NCBI GenBank assembly: GCA_033065855.1
Contig: JAVXUO010003174.1
Coordinates: forward strand, 1 to 64,000
Reading direction: 5' to 3'
Length of the DNA: 64,000 bases
Source: Escallonia rubra
Lineage: Eukaryota; Streptophyta; Magnoliopsida; Escalloniales; Escalloniaceae
Both the position numbers and the translations under genes were made by a program. This document shows positions 12,566 through 24,123 of the stretch, piece by piece; within the stretch, counting starts at the first letter, position 1, and every line of letters starts with the position of its first letter. The notes under the pieces were generated by a model that was given only the letters and a program-made list of their open reading frames with translations, was not told the origin of the DNA and did no database searches.

Positions 12566-12693
12566 GTTGCCACACAATGATGCAATCCTGACTACGTGAG
12601 ATACCCCAACAAAGAAAGACCTAAGCTCTCATGAGAACCTGAAAACTAGAGCCTTTTTCCCTAACTTGCAGGAAGTTTTTTTTAGTTACATTT

Positions 12694-13566
12694 GTTTTAA
12701 TTCTTGAAATCTGTCTGCAATACGACTAAATTAATTTCCCGTTTGCTTATAGTTCGGACTGCCTATTAGCTGGCTTGAGCACTAAAACTGAAAATTTTAT
12801 TCAGGCAATTTTAAAGATGTGTCTTACATGTTTTTATTTTCATGTTTTAAGAAATATATAAAAAAATATACTTCTTCAGAAAAAAAAAATTGAGATTACC
12901 TGTAAACTCGTTTTGACACTATCTTGTCGAATATGAAATTGATGCCATCAAAGGAAAATCAATTTAAGGAATATTAGAGTAGTTTCCAATATTATTATCA
13001 AAGCACGTGCCAAGTTTTACAAATGAAATGTAATTAGTAAAATATTTTCAAGGAGTGGGCGAATCATGTTCATATATTTTTCAAAAATAGAATGGAAATC
13101 ATAGCCAAAAAAAAAAAAAAGTTGCACTTTGATGACCAAATGGATTATTTAAAATCCAATTTTAGATGATAATAGATCATATGAAATGCTGAACCATAAT
13201 AGGTGTAAATGTTTTTAGTCCCAGACGACTTCTAACCGTAGGAAGTTGCTTTCATTGCATGTCGTCTCGGGTACAACATGTTTCTTAATCCTGTAATTAG
13301 CTTTGACTTCTTTTACTTGTCGATTGGGAACAAATGCTCAACAGGAATGGCTTCCGCCTACGGATGGTCTCTCTTGATTGACGCCATTGCTGATGTTTTG
13401 CCTGCGTGGTGTTTTGTTTCCCGATAGCCCCTTTTGTAGGTCATATACTTATGTCGAATGGGGTTATTATCCATTTTCATTTCTTTTTCTTACTTGTTTA
13501 GTGACTAATCTAGTGGTTAGGGCTACCAACCATCCCACTATAACTCTGTATCTTCCCTCTTCTCTA
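12694..13566. other. AT-rich intergenic DNA
   Basis: Apart from the LINE target-site copy at its left end, this is AT-rich sequence with poly-A and poly-T runs. I see no gene, repeat unit or structured RNA in it. Confidence 0.6.
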
Positions 13567-14640
13567 GAGATGGCATGGGGCGGGTCGGATTCGGATTTTA
13601 CAAAATCTGAACTGCCCCGCTACTCAGTGAACTTTGCCCCACCCCGCCCCGCCCCGGTCCGGGTTATGTATGTTAAATACCATAACCGATCCTATGTAGA
13701 TTTTGGAACCCCAAACCCGCCCCGTTCCGCCCCGTACCCCGCTGTAGCAGATTTCCTCAACGGTCGTCTTCAATTTGTGGCTGTCCGGTGGAGAGTGGCC
13801 GTGCGCCGATCGTCGTACGGTATTGTGGTGGTCCGTGGAGACTGGAGAGTGGAGAGGCAGAGAGCCAGCCGAGAGTGGAGAGGAGAGCCGTCAGCCGTGA
13901 GAGTGAGAAGGCAGTTAGATTTGTATGGTTAAGGCAAGGGTGGTGGTGAAAATTAGTGGATGATGTAGATCTGGGAGTTGGTGGTGGTATTTGTTACTTT
14001 AAAGTGGAGGTGGTGCTTATGGTAAGCCTCCGTGCCAGTCGAAGATCGATGGTCGTTGTGGGCTTTGGCTCAGATGTGTGATGAAGCTGATGGGTAAAGC
14101 TAAAAGACTGAAACCATGTCAAAAAGAGAAATACCACCAACGCTGCCAATGCCTAACTCTGCAAGTGGTGCTGTGGGTTCGTTCAGGGTTGGTGGGTGTA
14201 GCGGTGGGTTTGTGGTGGTGACTATGGGACTGCTGATGGTTTTTGGGGTGGTGGTGGTTTTGGCAGAGATGCGTGGTTGTGGGCTTGCAGGTGGGTATGG
14301 TGGTGGTGGGTGAAGAAGGAGAGCCGTGAGAGTGAGAAGGCAGTAGGCACAGCCGCACAAAGCCACAGATTAGGGATTTTAGGGTTTGCAAGAAAAAAAA
14401 CAAGGAACATATATATATGGTATCATATGGACGACTAAGATCAACTAAATAATTAGGGTACGGCTAAGATTAACTAAAGAACTAGGTTACACCGGGACGG
14501 GGCGGGGCGGGGCGGATTTAAGGGTATACCATACCCGACCATAACCCGCTGCGAATTTTTTTAAAAAAATCATACCAACCCCACAGTCCGGTCAAAGTCA
14601 AAATAACCCGCCCCTACCGGCGGGCTACTTGATAGATACA
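13567..14640. mobile_element. Candidate non-autonomous hAT-like element with GGGGCGGG ends
   Basis: The left end begins TAGAGATGGCATGGGGCGGG and reaches CCCCGCCCCGCCCCGG by about 13657. The right end, read inward, has GGGGCGGG then CCGCCCCGCCCCGCCCCG at about 14490-14512. This G/C-run subterminal pattern around a TAGAGATGGCA start is familiar from non-autonomous plant hAT elements. The inside (13660-14480) is non-coding and TGG-rich; a segment close to GGAGAGCCGTGAGAGTGAGA occurs near 13882 and near 14318. I could not find a convincing 8-bp target duplication, so the class and right boundary are uncertain. Confidence 0.42.
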
Positions 14641-15355
14641 TATTTTTATCTTCAATAAAAAAAAATGATAATAAATCACTATCACTATTTGTAAATACAT
14701 GTTACGGTCCACATGGGGACTGTCATGGAACGACAAATGAGATGAAAGTAGTAACCTTTCTTCTTCGAGACGAGACAAGTTCCACGTCAGCTACCGGAAG
14801 AGGCGTGATGCGTTGTTTGATTCCCTTACTCCAAATATAGATATAGATATGTGTAGTAGCTTTGGGGGTCCCCACATACCTAAATAGGTACGCTCGTTGC
14901 ACGTTCCTATGGGTCCCGCCCCGCACTACTAATTATAGCTGCCCTACTCTCCGGTCAGCTCCAACCGTACCACTCACTCCGTCCCCACACTTTCCTAGAA
15001 GGTGCACCAAACTACCCTTGCGCCACGTGTCCCGCGCCTGCACTCTTGCTCATTTCCTCCGGCTCCCACAGAATTACTCCCACGCATCCGAGTCTCCTTT
15101 TGTTCCAGCAATGCCTTCCAAGATGTTCTCTCATTTTTGTCCGATTTAACTTAATTAAAAATTTGAAAGCAGGGAGGGAGTCCCATATTTGTAAAGCTAA
15201 TGATTCGGTCATTATCGTAACTAAAACAGAATTTTGAGATTGTAGTTATGCGCTCGAATTTAATTTAATAAAATATAATTAGTAGTGTGATTAATTATGC
15301 GACAACCATTCAACAAGTTCTTGCTCTTGATTTAGCTGGGCAAAATTTGGTGAAG
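14641..15355. other. Intergenic DNA, no gene seen
   Basis: Includes an ATAGATATAGATAT run (about 14834-14850) and a CACGTG G-box-like site within GCGCCACGTGTCCC near 15020-15033. Open frames here are short and show no family pattern. Confidence 0.5.
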
Positions 15356-15497
15356 TATTGGTACAGAAAGTTTAACGTCAAATTGGGTGAAGTGTCATGA
15401 TTTAATTGGACAAAATTGAAGACTTCTACGATCAATATGCAGTTGTACTTAAAACATAGCTCCACCCAATTTACCGTTAAACTTTATGTACCGATAT
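15356..15497. repeat. Foldback repeat with about 36-bp arms
   Basis: Arm 1 (15356-15391) contains AAAGTTTAACG and AAATTGGGTGA. Arm 2 (15461-15497), reverse-complemented, reads the same with only a few mismatches. About 70 bases separate the arms. It may be a small foldback MITE or half of an older element; no clear target duplication was found. Confidence 0.7.
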
Positions 15498-15619
15498 AGT
15501 GTGAAAGTGAGCTGAGAGAATCTTTCTATGTATAAGATATTTGTATTTGTATATTTTCAAGAGTAATAAAAGGATATTTTATAAATAATAACAAAAAAAA
15601 AAAAAACTATGCTACAGAC

Positions 15620-16204
15620 CATAGTAACAAAAATCGCGATATATTGGCGTTATTCGTGAATTTATCGCGATAAATTGCTAGAAAGTCTTAATCGCGAATT
15701 TATCACGAATATTTGCAGGATACGCGAATATCTCACGTATATCGCGAGATTAACGAATTTATCGCGATATCTCGCGAATATCGCGAGTTAACCTTTTCCT
15801 TGAAAAAGGATAGAACTAAACGGGTTGATATAACAGTCTTGTGCCATCACACCAACCCATAATTGTTGCTTTCTTTAGGTAAAAGAAAATACATATTATA
15901 GTAAGCCACACTGAATTATAAAGCATTAGCCGTGCATTCTCTCTCATTTTTTTTTACCCATCACTTAAAGAATATAACAATTCTTTTAATTTTGTTATTT
16001 CAGGTACATACTTTACAAAATTTCATACACTTAAAATCATTATAACCTAAACGATTAATTACCGAATTATTCCCGATTTACGATACGAATTTTGTTATTC
16101 CACCGTATTATTACCGATTCAATAGCGAAGTTCTCCGAATAATTCCCGAATTCCGAATTATTACCACATACCGAATAATTCCCAATACCGAATTTGTTAC
16201 TATG
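15620..16204. mobile_element. 585-bp hAT-like MITE with perfect 12-bp TIRs
   Basis: The ends are exact inverted repeats, CATAGTAACAAA (15620-15631) and TTTGTTACTATG (16193-16204). They are flanked by GCTACAGAC (15611-15619) and GCTACAAC (16205-16212), which differ by one inserted base. This fits an 8-bp target duplication and a CA...TG-ended hAT-type element. The subterminal zones are unusual: the left 170 bases repeat motifs built on TCGCGA and ATCGCGATA, and the right 170 bases repeat CCGAATWATT and CCCGA phrases. No coding capacity. Confidence 0.75.
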
Positions 16205-16212
16205 GCTACAAC

Positions 16213-16468
16213 TACAACCACGGATTTTCCAAAAGCAGGGGTAGTTTAGTCATTTGAGCAATCAAGCCACACAGGGCGGTTTCGTACCACTGGTTCTTGC
16301 CCCATTAGACTTATCCACCTCAAGTGCAAATACCACGTGACCACTCACGTGATTAATGGCGAAAAGTCCGTACTTTGCAGCTCTCGCTGTTGATCGGGTG
16401 ATCAATCAATCAGTGCTCACTACACACCCCCCCACTACTTATCTCCCCACTTTCTCTCTCTAAACCTC

Positions 16469-16504
<36 letters not shown>

Positions 16505-16748
16505 ATGATACACCGGTTTTTTCAGGCGAAGCTCATTTGAAGCCAACATAGCTGACAAAAATCCGATACACCGGCGACCGACGCAATGACTGTAATCCGA
16601 AAAACACGTTCCGGTTTGTCTCGGACCCTCTCCTCCGCCACCCACCAGCCCCTTCTCAACCTCCGCCTCCTCTTCCTCTTCGTCCCCACCTAGAAGGATT
16701 TCCAAATTTCCCTAAAAACAACGCTTCCCTCCTTTGTCGTTAATCCCA
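16213..16748 (+). promoter_or_regulatory. FBL3-like gene promoter and 5' UTR, two G-boxes, CT tract
   Basis: Two perfect CACGTG G-boxes lie at 16334-16339 and 16346-16351, 12 bp apart (about one helical turn), a spacing compatible with paired bHLH or bZIP binding. A (CT)n tract at about 16471-16503 is typical of plant 5' untranslated regions. A stop-rich stretch precedes the ATG at 16749. Binding is inferred from the motif only. Confidence 0.5.
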
Positions 16749-19700
16749 ATGGAGGCCCCTCTGATCATCTCTCGCCTCACCGAAGACATACTCGCCGCTA
16801 TTCTCGATAGGGTCACCGATGAGTCGGACCGGAAATCGTTCCGCATGGTCTGCAAGGCGTTCCACCGGGTCGACTCGCTCCAGCGCACCTCCCTCCGAGT
16901 CCTCCGCCTGGAGTTCCTCGTGAGTTTATTGCGCAAGTACCCGCGCATCGAGGTCCTGGACCTCTCCGTCTGCCCTCGGATCGACGACGGCACGGTGGCG
17001 GTGTTGCTGAACGGCGGCGGCGGTGGGTGGACTCGGAGGCTAAGGAGGCTGGTGCTGAGTCGGTCGGTCGGGTTGAGATGGACCGGACTGGGGATGCTGG
17101 TTGGTTCCTGCCCGTGCTTGGAGGCTGTCGACGTGTCGTATTGCTGTGAGTTTGGTGACAGGGAGGCGGCGGCGCTGTCGTGTGCGAGGGGGTTGAGGGA
17201 TCTGAGGATGGACAAGTGCCTTAACGTGACCGACGTTGGGCTTGCGAAGATTGCCGTTGGTTGTGAGAAGCTGGAGAGGCTCAGTGTCAAGTGGTGCTTG
17301 GAGATAACGGACCTTGGCATCGAACTACTGTCAAAGAAGTGTCGTGGCTTGAAGCATCTCGACATATCCTATCTCAAGGTTTCTACTCCCTCCCTCTGTA
17401 CTGCGAAAAGTAACGTAGTGCTCAAACGAGATTGGTGAGCGATTCTTAGGTTTTGGAGCCTTAAAATGTAACAGGGTTCATCAATCTGTGATTGCATATA
17501 GTTTTGCGCCGAGCTCCATTAAAAACTCCCAAGGATGAGGTACTGAGGATTCTCCAGAAAGGAGTTGCTCTCGACTGAGATCTTAGCAAATAAACTCTAT
17601 CACCTTCTCTTTCATGATTTTTGCACCTGAATAACGAAGTTTTGAATTTGTGTTTCGACGATGAATATTGATTACTATCTTTTCTTTTATACTTAAAAGT
17701 TGCTACGTGACTTTTACATGAGAGCACTTTGTTTTGTAACTCTCTTAGTATGAACTTTGGTGGATCATTTACAGGTTAGTAGTGAATCGCTTCGTTCCAT
17801 TAGTAGTATGCAGAAATTGGAGGTGTTGGCAATGGTGGGGTGTCATATAGTGGATGATGACGGCTTGGGTTTTCTTGGTAGCGGGTGCCCTTCACTTCAG
17901 GTAATTTCTCAGATTTCCTATACTTTACACCAAGGATATGCAAATTAGACATGAAATTTGGTTCTTTTTATGACTACGGAATCAATGGAATTTCATTTCA
18001 ATTACTCAAATTTTGTTGTTTGGAATATTCAAAAAAAGGAATGGGCCGGATACGAGAGGATTTGACTGGATTTGTTCCTATAGTGTGAAAATTCAATGAA
18101 AAATGATCGCATTTCATGGGATTTGAATTTACTTAAAATAATAATAACAATTTTTTACCTATGTTAACCTTTCTTGAATCTCTAACTCATGAACCGACTA
18201 GCATCGTCTTCATTCTCGTTGCTATTGCACCACCTTTACTACCACTACCACCTCCACCACTACTGCCACCATTATGTTACCGTCACTACCACCACAAATG
18301 GACTGGTATAATAGCCACAACTGGACAGTTACACCCATTACAATCGCCACACTATTGTCTCTCCACACGACACCACCATCACCATCGCTCTCAAGTGTGT
18401 TACATCACCACCACGACTAACATTATGGTCAATAGATCGCCATTGTCGCTTCCGCCGTCACAACACTACTATTATTAGCACTACCATCATCAATGCTATC
18501 ACCGCATTCATTATCACTACCATTACCACCGGTGCAACTATTATCACTGGTTCAACTGTATCAACGCTGTTAGATTAATAAGTCTGTTATCTCTGTAGCC
18601 GCCACCATCACTACTATCACCTAAATACTATTAGTGACACTTGTATACCACCACTATCAGTAGCATTATTACAATCACTAGACCTTCTTACTACCACCGT
18701 TGTTGATACCACACCACCACCGTCTCTATTGCCACCAGCATTACTACTATTACCTAAATACCATTAGTGACACCTATCAGTACCATTGTTATAATCACTA
18801 GACCGCCTCACTACCACCATCGTTGATACCACACCGCCACCGTTACCGATGTCACAACACCACCACAACCACCGTGCCTGCCATTACCGTAAATTATGTC
18901 ACCAACGTTACCACTAGTTATGCCTGGTACCACTAGCACCACTACTACTGGTACCATCACAAGACCTGCCCACCTTCACTACCACCACTATCGTTGTCGG
19001 CTACCGTTGATTCCATTGGACAATGCCTCCGCTGATGCTACACTACCACCACCATCGTCGTTGACGCCACCACCGTCACTACTGTCACCATCCTCACCCC
19101 TAGTTTCACCTTAATACCACCACTAGTATCGTTACCATCACTTGATAAGCCCACTACTTCCATTGACAATGTGCTACCCCGCCACTTACATTGTGACTAT
19201 TCACACATCATCACGACACCACCACTATATGGTGCCACCATCATATATTTAAAATCACTCACCGTAGTTCGTTTTTTAATCTTAAACCAAAGATACAATT
19301 GTCTTAAGATTTATTATCTCTCCATTCCCTCTCTGTTACAAACACAAATAGGAATTCTATGATTTGAATTCCCTTTTGTTTCTGGAAAAGAAAAAGTTCA
19401 ATTGAATTCCAATTCCCAATTTAAAATCCAAATCTTGATAGAATTTGTTCCAAACAGAGTCTTTATGTTTACATTTAGAATATGAGCAATTCGGGTCTTG
19501 CCTAATACAAAGCCAATGACAGTTATAGAGTGAGTGGTATGTGTGTGTGTGTTAGTATGCAACTTTATTTGCTTGCAAGCTGCTTGATATTGTTGAGCAT
19601 GATGTACATGTTTGACTCATTCTCTACAACTAAGCTGTCCTAACAGATGATAACTTGACATTGTAGTTGCCCTTATGCGTACTTCCTTTGCTTGTCACAC

Positions 19701-22700
19701 CTTTTCCATTTATCGTGAATTTGTCTCTTCACTTGCATTTAGACTTTTTGGCACGTCAAGAGGAGTTTAAGCTAGATATAGATTTTAGGCCCATACTCTG
19801 ACAGCTTAAGCTTAAGAGCAAGTACCAACTAAAATGAAATGGCTCCTTAAATTAATGCTCAAACCTAAAACTTGGTAGATCTATCAGGATGTTGTAGAAA
19901 ATATTTTTTGGGCCGGTGCCTAAATGTTCTAATTTTAGATTACTTTTTTTCCTTTTTAACCTTAATTCAAGAAAAGGAGGTTGGTGTAGCAATGGTATCT
20001 GCAGATATACGATATACTGTAATGAAATGGAAGTAGAGGAGGGGGACATGCAACCTGAACGTGAAAACTCTAGACTAAGGGTGTGTTGGAAACCCTTGTG
20101 GTTTTCAGTTTTTAGTTTGCAATAAAACAAAAACTAAACACCGACCATAGATCTGATGACCGTGGTGGTGCTGGGCATAGGAATTTGAATGCCAACCCAC
20201 AGATTTGTGGTGGGGGGAAGTGGGTTGTTGTTAGTGGTGTTGTGCTGACGATCGGTGGTCGATCACGGTTGATGGATCTTGGCGGTTGTGATAACCGCTG
20301 CTGGTGGTGTGCGCGTGTGTGAGGGGGATGGTGGCCTGTGGGTTGGTGGTGGTGGTGCTGTGACTGATGGTCGGTGGTCAGGTGGGGTTTGATGGGTCAT
20401 CGTGGTCGTGATAACCGCTGGTGGTGGATTGAGCGTGTGTGGGAAGGGGGACAGTGGCCATGGTGGCAACGTGGGTTTGGTGTTGATGGAAGGAAGTGTC
20501 TGTCTGGTGGGATCAGGGGTTGGAGGTGTAATTGGCGGCGACGGCAAACGGGAGGAATTGAGGGTGGCCATGGTGGGTTGGTGGTGGTGGGGAGGGGGAT
20601 GATTGCCGGCCGTGGTAGCAGTGTGATACCAGGTCTGGTGGTGGTGCTTTGTGTGTGTTGGGAGGTTTGATAATATGATGTTATTTTTTTTGCTTCTAAC
20701 AAAGTTTGAAGCTTGAATCTCAAAACAAAAACTGAAAACCCAAAATTCCAAAATGGAGTTTTTAGAAGCAAACTGGTTTTCAAAATTGAAGGAAAAGAAA
20801 AAAAAAAAAAAAAAACTGTCTGTCGAACGTGTTTTTTTTCTCCAGTTTAGAAAACTGGTGAAAAAACTGAAAACAAAAGTTCTTCAAACACTACCTAAGT
20901 TGTACACAGGTCGACATTTTAATTGTTATTTGTTGATATTTCCAATTTAAAGTGGACGAGAAAGTGAGTATCTCTACTGGTGATGGTTCAAGGAACTCTG
21001 ACTTCCGTAGAGGGTTGCCAACTTTAGAATTTGATACAACCACAATGAGGGACAAACTGCTGGCGACAGTATAACACGATGCTCCACACAGTAAAAAAAA
21101 GCCCGAACTTTGGCAATCATATTGAAGCATGAACCAATTGTACCTGGCTTAATTTTGTTGTATGTAACACAATTAACTATCGCAAAACTTTTGTTAGGTT
21201 TGATGCCTGTTCCATCACAAATCTTTCTAGGTCGGAGGAGAAATGACAACCTGGCGGAAGTCTTTAAGCAGGGCAACTTTTAGTGGTTTGAAAATGTAGA
21301 TGAGTCAAAACCCATAATACATGCAGCTGAAGCAGTGTTTCCATAATATCTGGTGCAGTTTCTAGAGTCTAGATTTCCCTACCTTCCAGAAAAATAAAAG
21401 GAGGAGTTTTGAGCTGCAAGAAGTCATAGATCAAGGTATCAACCCAGCACCATCAGGAGAAGATAGGGGAGAAACATCCATAGGCTTGATAGCGATGACA
21501 GTTTCAAATAAATTCCAGTGTTGGTAGGCCAAAGTAGAACCCAGTTTTTCGACACTCGAGAAACATATCATTAAGTTGGAACAAGCATATTTTTGGTTTC
21601 AAACTTACATGCATCTATTGGATATGATGTGACGTATCTCTCTGACATGTCTATGTCTTTTTTAATGTGATCCGGTGGCTGTAAATTCTTTCCTTGCGAC
21701 CTAGCAATACAATTGTTATTATGTTGATTTCACACTGTTTAACTTTTCTATCATTACCTCAGGAGAAAATGGAAATCTGAAGATCAGGTTGAGTTGCAAA
21801 AACTTAAATAAATTGAAAATTCGCAGTTATCGTAAGATTTATGGCTTGCAGGTAATAGATGTGTCGAGGTGTGGAAATGTTAGTTCATCTGGCTTAATTT
21901 CTGTTATTCAAGGACATAAGGGTCTTTTGGAGCTCAATGCCGGTCACTATTTCTTTGTGAGTAAATTCCAAGTTGGAGTTGTCTCATACATTCTTTTTCT
22001 CAAACTGTAGATTCTAAGCTTTACCTGAGAATTTCGATGCTCCAGGAGCTTTCTACTTGTGTTCTTCAACGGTTGAAGGACTTGAAGAATCTGGAAACAA
22101 TTAGAGTTGACGGGGCTCGAGTGTCTGACTCTGGCTTCCAGGTTATCAAAACCAACTGCAGGTGTTTGGTTGAAGTTGGATTGAGCAAATGCAAAGGAAT
22201 TACAGACACAGGCATTATGCAGCTCGTTTCTGGCTGTCCTAATCTGAGGATACTCAATCTGACATGCTGCGATGCCCTCACTGATATGGCAATATCAGCT
22301 ATAGCGGACTCTTGTAGTAATCTTTTGTGTCTAAAGTTGGAGTCTTGCAATTTGCTCACTGAAAGGAGTCTCGCTTGTCTTGGATCGCGTTGCTTCCTTC
22401 TTCAGGATCTTGATCTTACAGATTGTTCTGGCGTGAATGATAGAGGTAGAGCTAAACCCATTCCCATTTTGAAGTGGCTTGTTGTTACTTGCCTAATATG
22501 GTGATGGTGCACAACTCAAGTATCATAAATTGTTTTTCAATAATTTGTATCTCCTGTATGCATTTTTTTTTTTCATTGTGGTTCTTACTCCAAATTAATT
22601 GCAAAAATGTTGTTAGTTATGCCATCAGCATTGATTTCAGCTTTTTAATGAGAATTTCTATCATCTCTTCTGCAGGACTCAATCACTTGTCCAAATGTTC

Positions 22701-24123
22701 GGAGCTTTTATGCTTGAAATTAGGACTATGTACTAATATTTCAGACAAGGGGTTATTCTATATTGGCCTAAACTGCACAAAGATTGGTGAACTCGATATT
22801 TACCGGTAATTTCATAGAAATCATTGTGGTCATGTTCTAGAGGTGTTGGTTACTTTTCTTCATAATAACCTTCTGATGCAGGTGTATGGGGATTGGTGAT
22901 GATGGATTAGCTGCTTTATCGAGAGGCTGCAGAAAGTTGAAGAAGCTGAACTTGTCTTACTGCATTGAGGTTACTGACAGAGGAATCGAATCTCTTAGCC
23001 ATCTGGAGGAGCTTTCTGACTTGGAGATGCGTGGTCTTCTGAACATCACAGGTACAGGTTTGACGGCGCTTGCATTTGGATGCAAAAGACTTGCAGAGTT
23101 GGATTTGAAGCACTGTGTGAACATCAGTGACTCTGGATTTTGGGCTCTTGCATATTTCTCAAGGAACTTGCGACAGGTTCTGTTTCCTGATTTAAAATGA
23201 ATTAACTTGAAATACTCTTCTTTTTTAGAAAAATGCAATGGTAGTCAATTAAATTCTACAAGAAAGAATCAATTGTTATGACATCCAATAGAAGGTGCAT
23301 GCCGTTTGTGCTGACCATATTCAAGACAATATCACATAAGAGTCTTGTCAGTGAATTGACTAAGAAGGAACCCATAAATCCTTGATGAGTGCTCTAAGGG
23401 CATACAAATTCAGCGTACCATCCTTAGGGATTCCCCAAGGCACTGGTTGATAATATCTTTGTTCTCATTTGAGTTTGAGATAGGCACGATATCATGAAAT
23501 CAATAATGCATCAGTCATCAGGACTGAAACCAAGAGAGTGATTTGGCAACTGTCCTTTATGTTTCTGTGGCATCAACTTGTTATCACGTGCTTCTGGTAA
23601 ACACATTTAGGAGTGATGTTTTATAACAATGTAGCTTAATTCATCTCCAGGGAAAGGGAAAAATAAAGTTAGAACAAGAAAGAATTAGCTTGCTAACTTT
23701 AAGTTGATTTGGGTTCTTGTTCCCTTAAATTAATCCTCTTTAAATCATTTCCCCTAAAAGACACTCGGGGTTCATTTGTCGGACAGTATTGTTAATTTAC
23801 AAACAATTACTTGATGTAGTCCCAGGTTTTTGTCCATGTTCATGGCAAAAGTACTGAACTCATAATTGGTTGTGCAGATAAATTTAGGTAACTGCGGTAT
23901 CTCGGATGTGGGACTGTGCATGTTGATGGGGAACTTGACACGCCTGCAGGATGCAAAGCTGGCGAACCTTAAGAAGGTATCAGTTAATGGAATTGAGCTT
24001 GCTCTTCGGGTCTCTTGCATCCGGCTCAAAAAGGTCAAGTTGCATACTTCACTTGGGCTTTATCTTTCCCCAGAGATACTGGAAACCCTCCATGCACGGG
24101 GTTGTAAGATAAGATGGGATTAG
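16749..24123 (+). CDS. FBL3: F-box/LRR-repeat protein, FBL3-like, 7 exons
   Basis: Exons 16749-17378, 17775-17900, 21852-21956, 22046-22445, 22676-22805, 22882-23176 and 23878-24123 join in frame to 643 residues, close to Arabidopsis FBL3 (about 665). Residues about 8-55 form the F-box (LTEDILAAILDRV...DRKSFRMVCKAFHRVDS), the Skp1-binding part of an SCF ubiquitin ligase. The rest is about 20 cysteine-containing leucine-rich repeats of the type 'C..ITD.GL..L...C..L..LDLS', which would hold the substrate; the substrate is unknown. ATG 16749 fits the family's short N-terminus before the F-box. All splice sites are GT-AG. Intron 2 (17901-21851) is unusually long and full of repeats. The name FBL3 is by domain order and length, not by a search. 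Confidence 0.93.
18170..19250. repeat. ACC/ACT-rich low-complexity block in FBL3 intron 2
   Basis: About 1 kb dominated by CAC, ACC and ACT trinucleotides, with an internal duplication. The phrase CTAAATAC(T/C)ATTAGTGACAC starts at about 18621 and again at about 18753. CACTAGACC followed by an ACTACCACC phrase starts near 18678 and again near 18797. Both flanks (around 18000 and 19450) have T(T/C)TGTTTGGAA-like sequence in opposite orientation, so the block may be the inside of a PIF/Harbinger-like element, but I could not fix its ends. Confidence 0.6.
20079..20895. mobile_element. 817-bp PIF/Harbinger (Tourist-like) element in FBL3 intron 2
   Basis: Starts GGGTGTGTTGGAAACC and ends with the near-complement (…CTTCAAACACTACC). 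It is flanked by TAA on both sides (20076-20078, 20896-20898), the usual target duplication of PIF/Harbinger elements. The inside is TGG-rich (GGTGGTGG phrases), non-coding, and has long A and T runs near 20795-20840. Confidence 0.6.
20899..21851. other. Remainder of FBL3 intron 2
   Basis: No conserved protein segment or clear repeat was found here; the acceptor is TTGCAG at 21846-21851. Confidence 0.4.

Larger units (their letters stand above)
6292..12693 (-). mobile_element. Nearly full-length, inactive L1-type LINE
   Basis: Minus-strand order is the canonical one: DUF4283/zinc-knuckle ORF1, apurinic endonuclease, reverse transcriptase, zf-RVT, and an RNase H-like remnant, ending in a short A tail (T7 on the plus strand at 6290-6296). 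The flanks carry a candidate 12-bp target-site duplication with one mismatch, GTTTTGATTCTT (6280-6291) and GTTTTAATTCTT (12694-12705). That sets the element at about 6.4 kb, normal for a plant LINE. Stops, frameshifts and a changed catalytic motif show it is no longer able to move on its own. The ends rest on the imperfect duplication, so the exact boundaries are less sure than the identity. Confidence 0.9.

Noticed and set aside
13378..13932. 184-codon open frame as a gene
   Set aside because: It runs into the GGGGCGGG-ended transposon and has no family pattern.
18161..19114. His/Thr/Pro-rich open frames in FBL3 intron 2
   Set aside because: Caused by ACC/ACT repeats within an intron.
20263..20783. 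Pro/His/Thr-rich minus-strand open frames
   Set aside because: They are translations of a TGG-rich low-complexity transposon interior.
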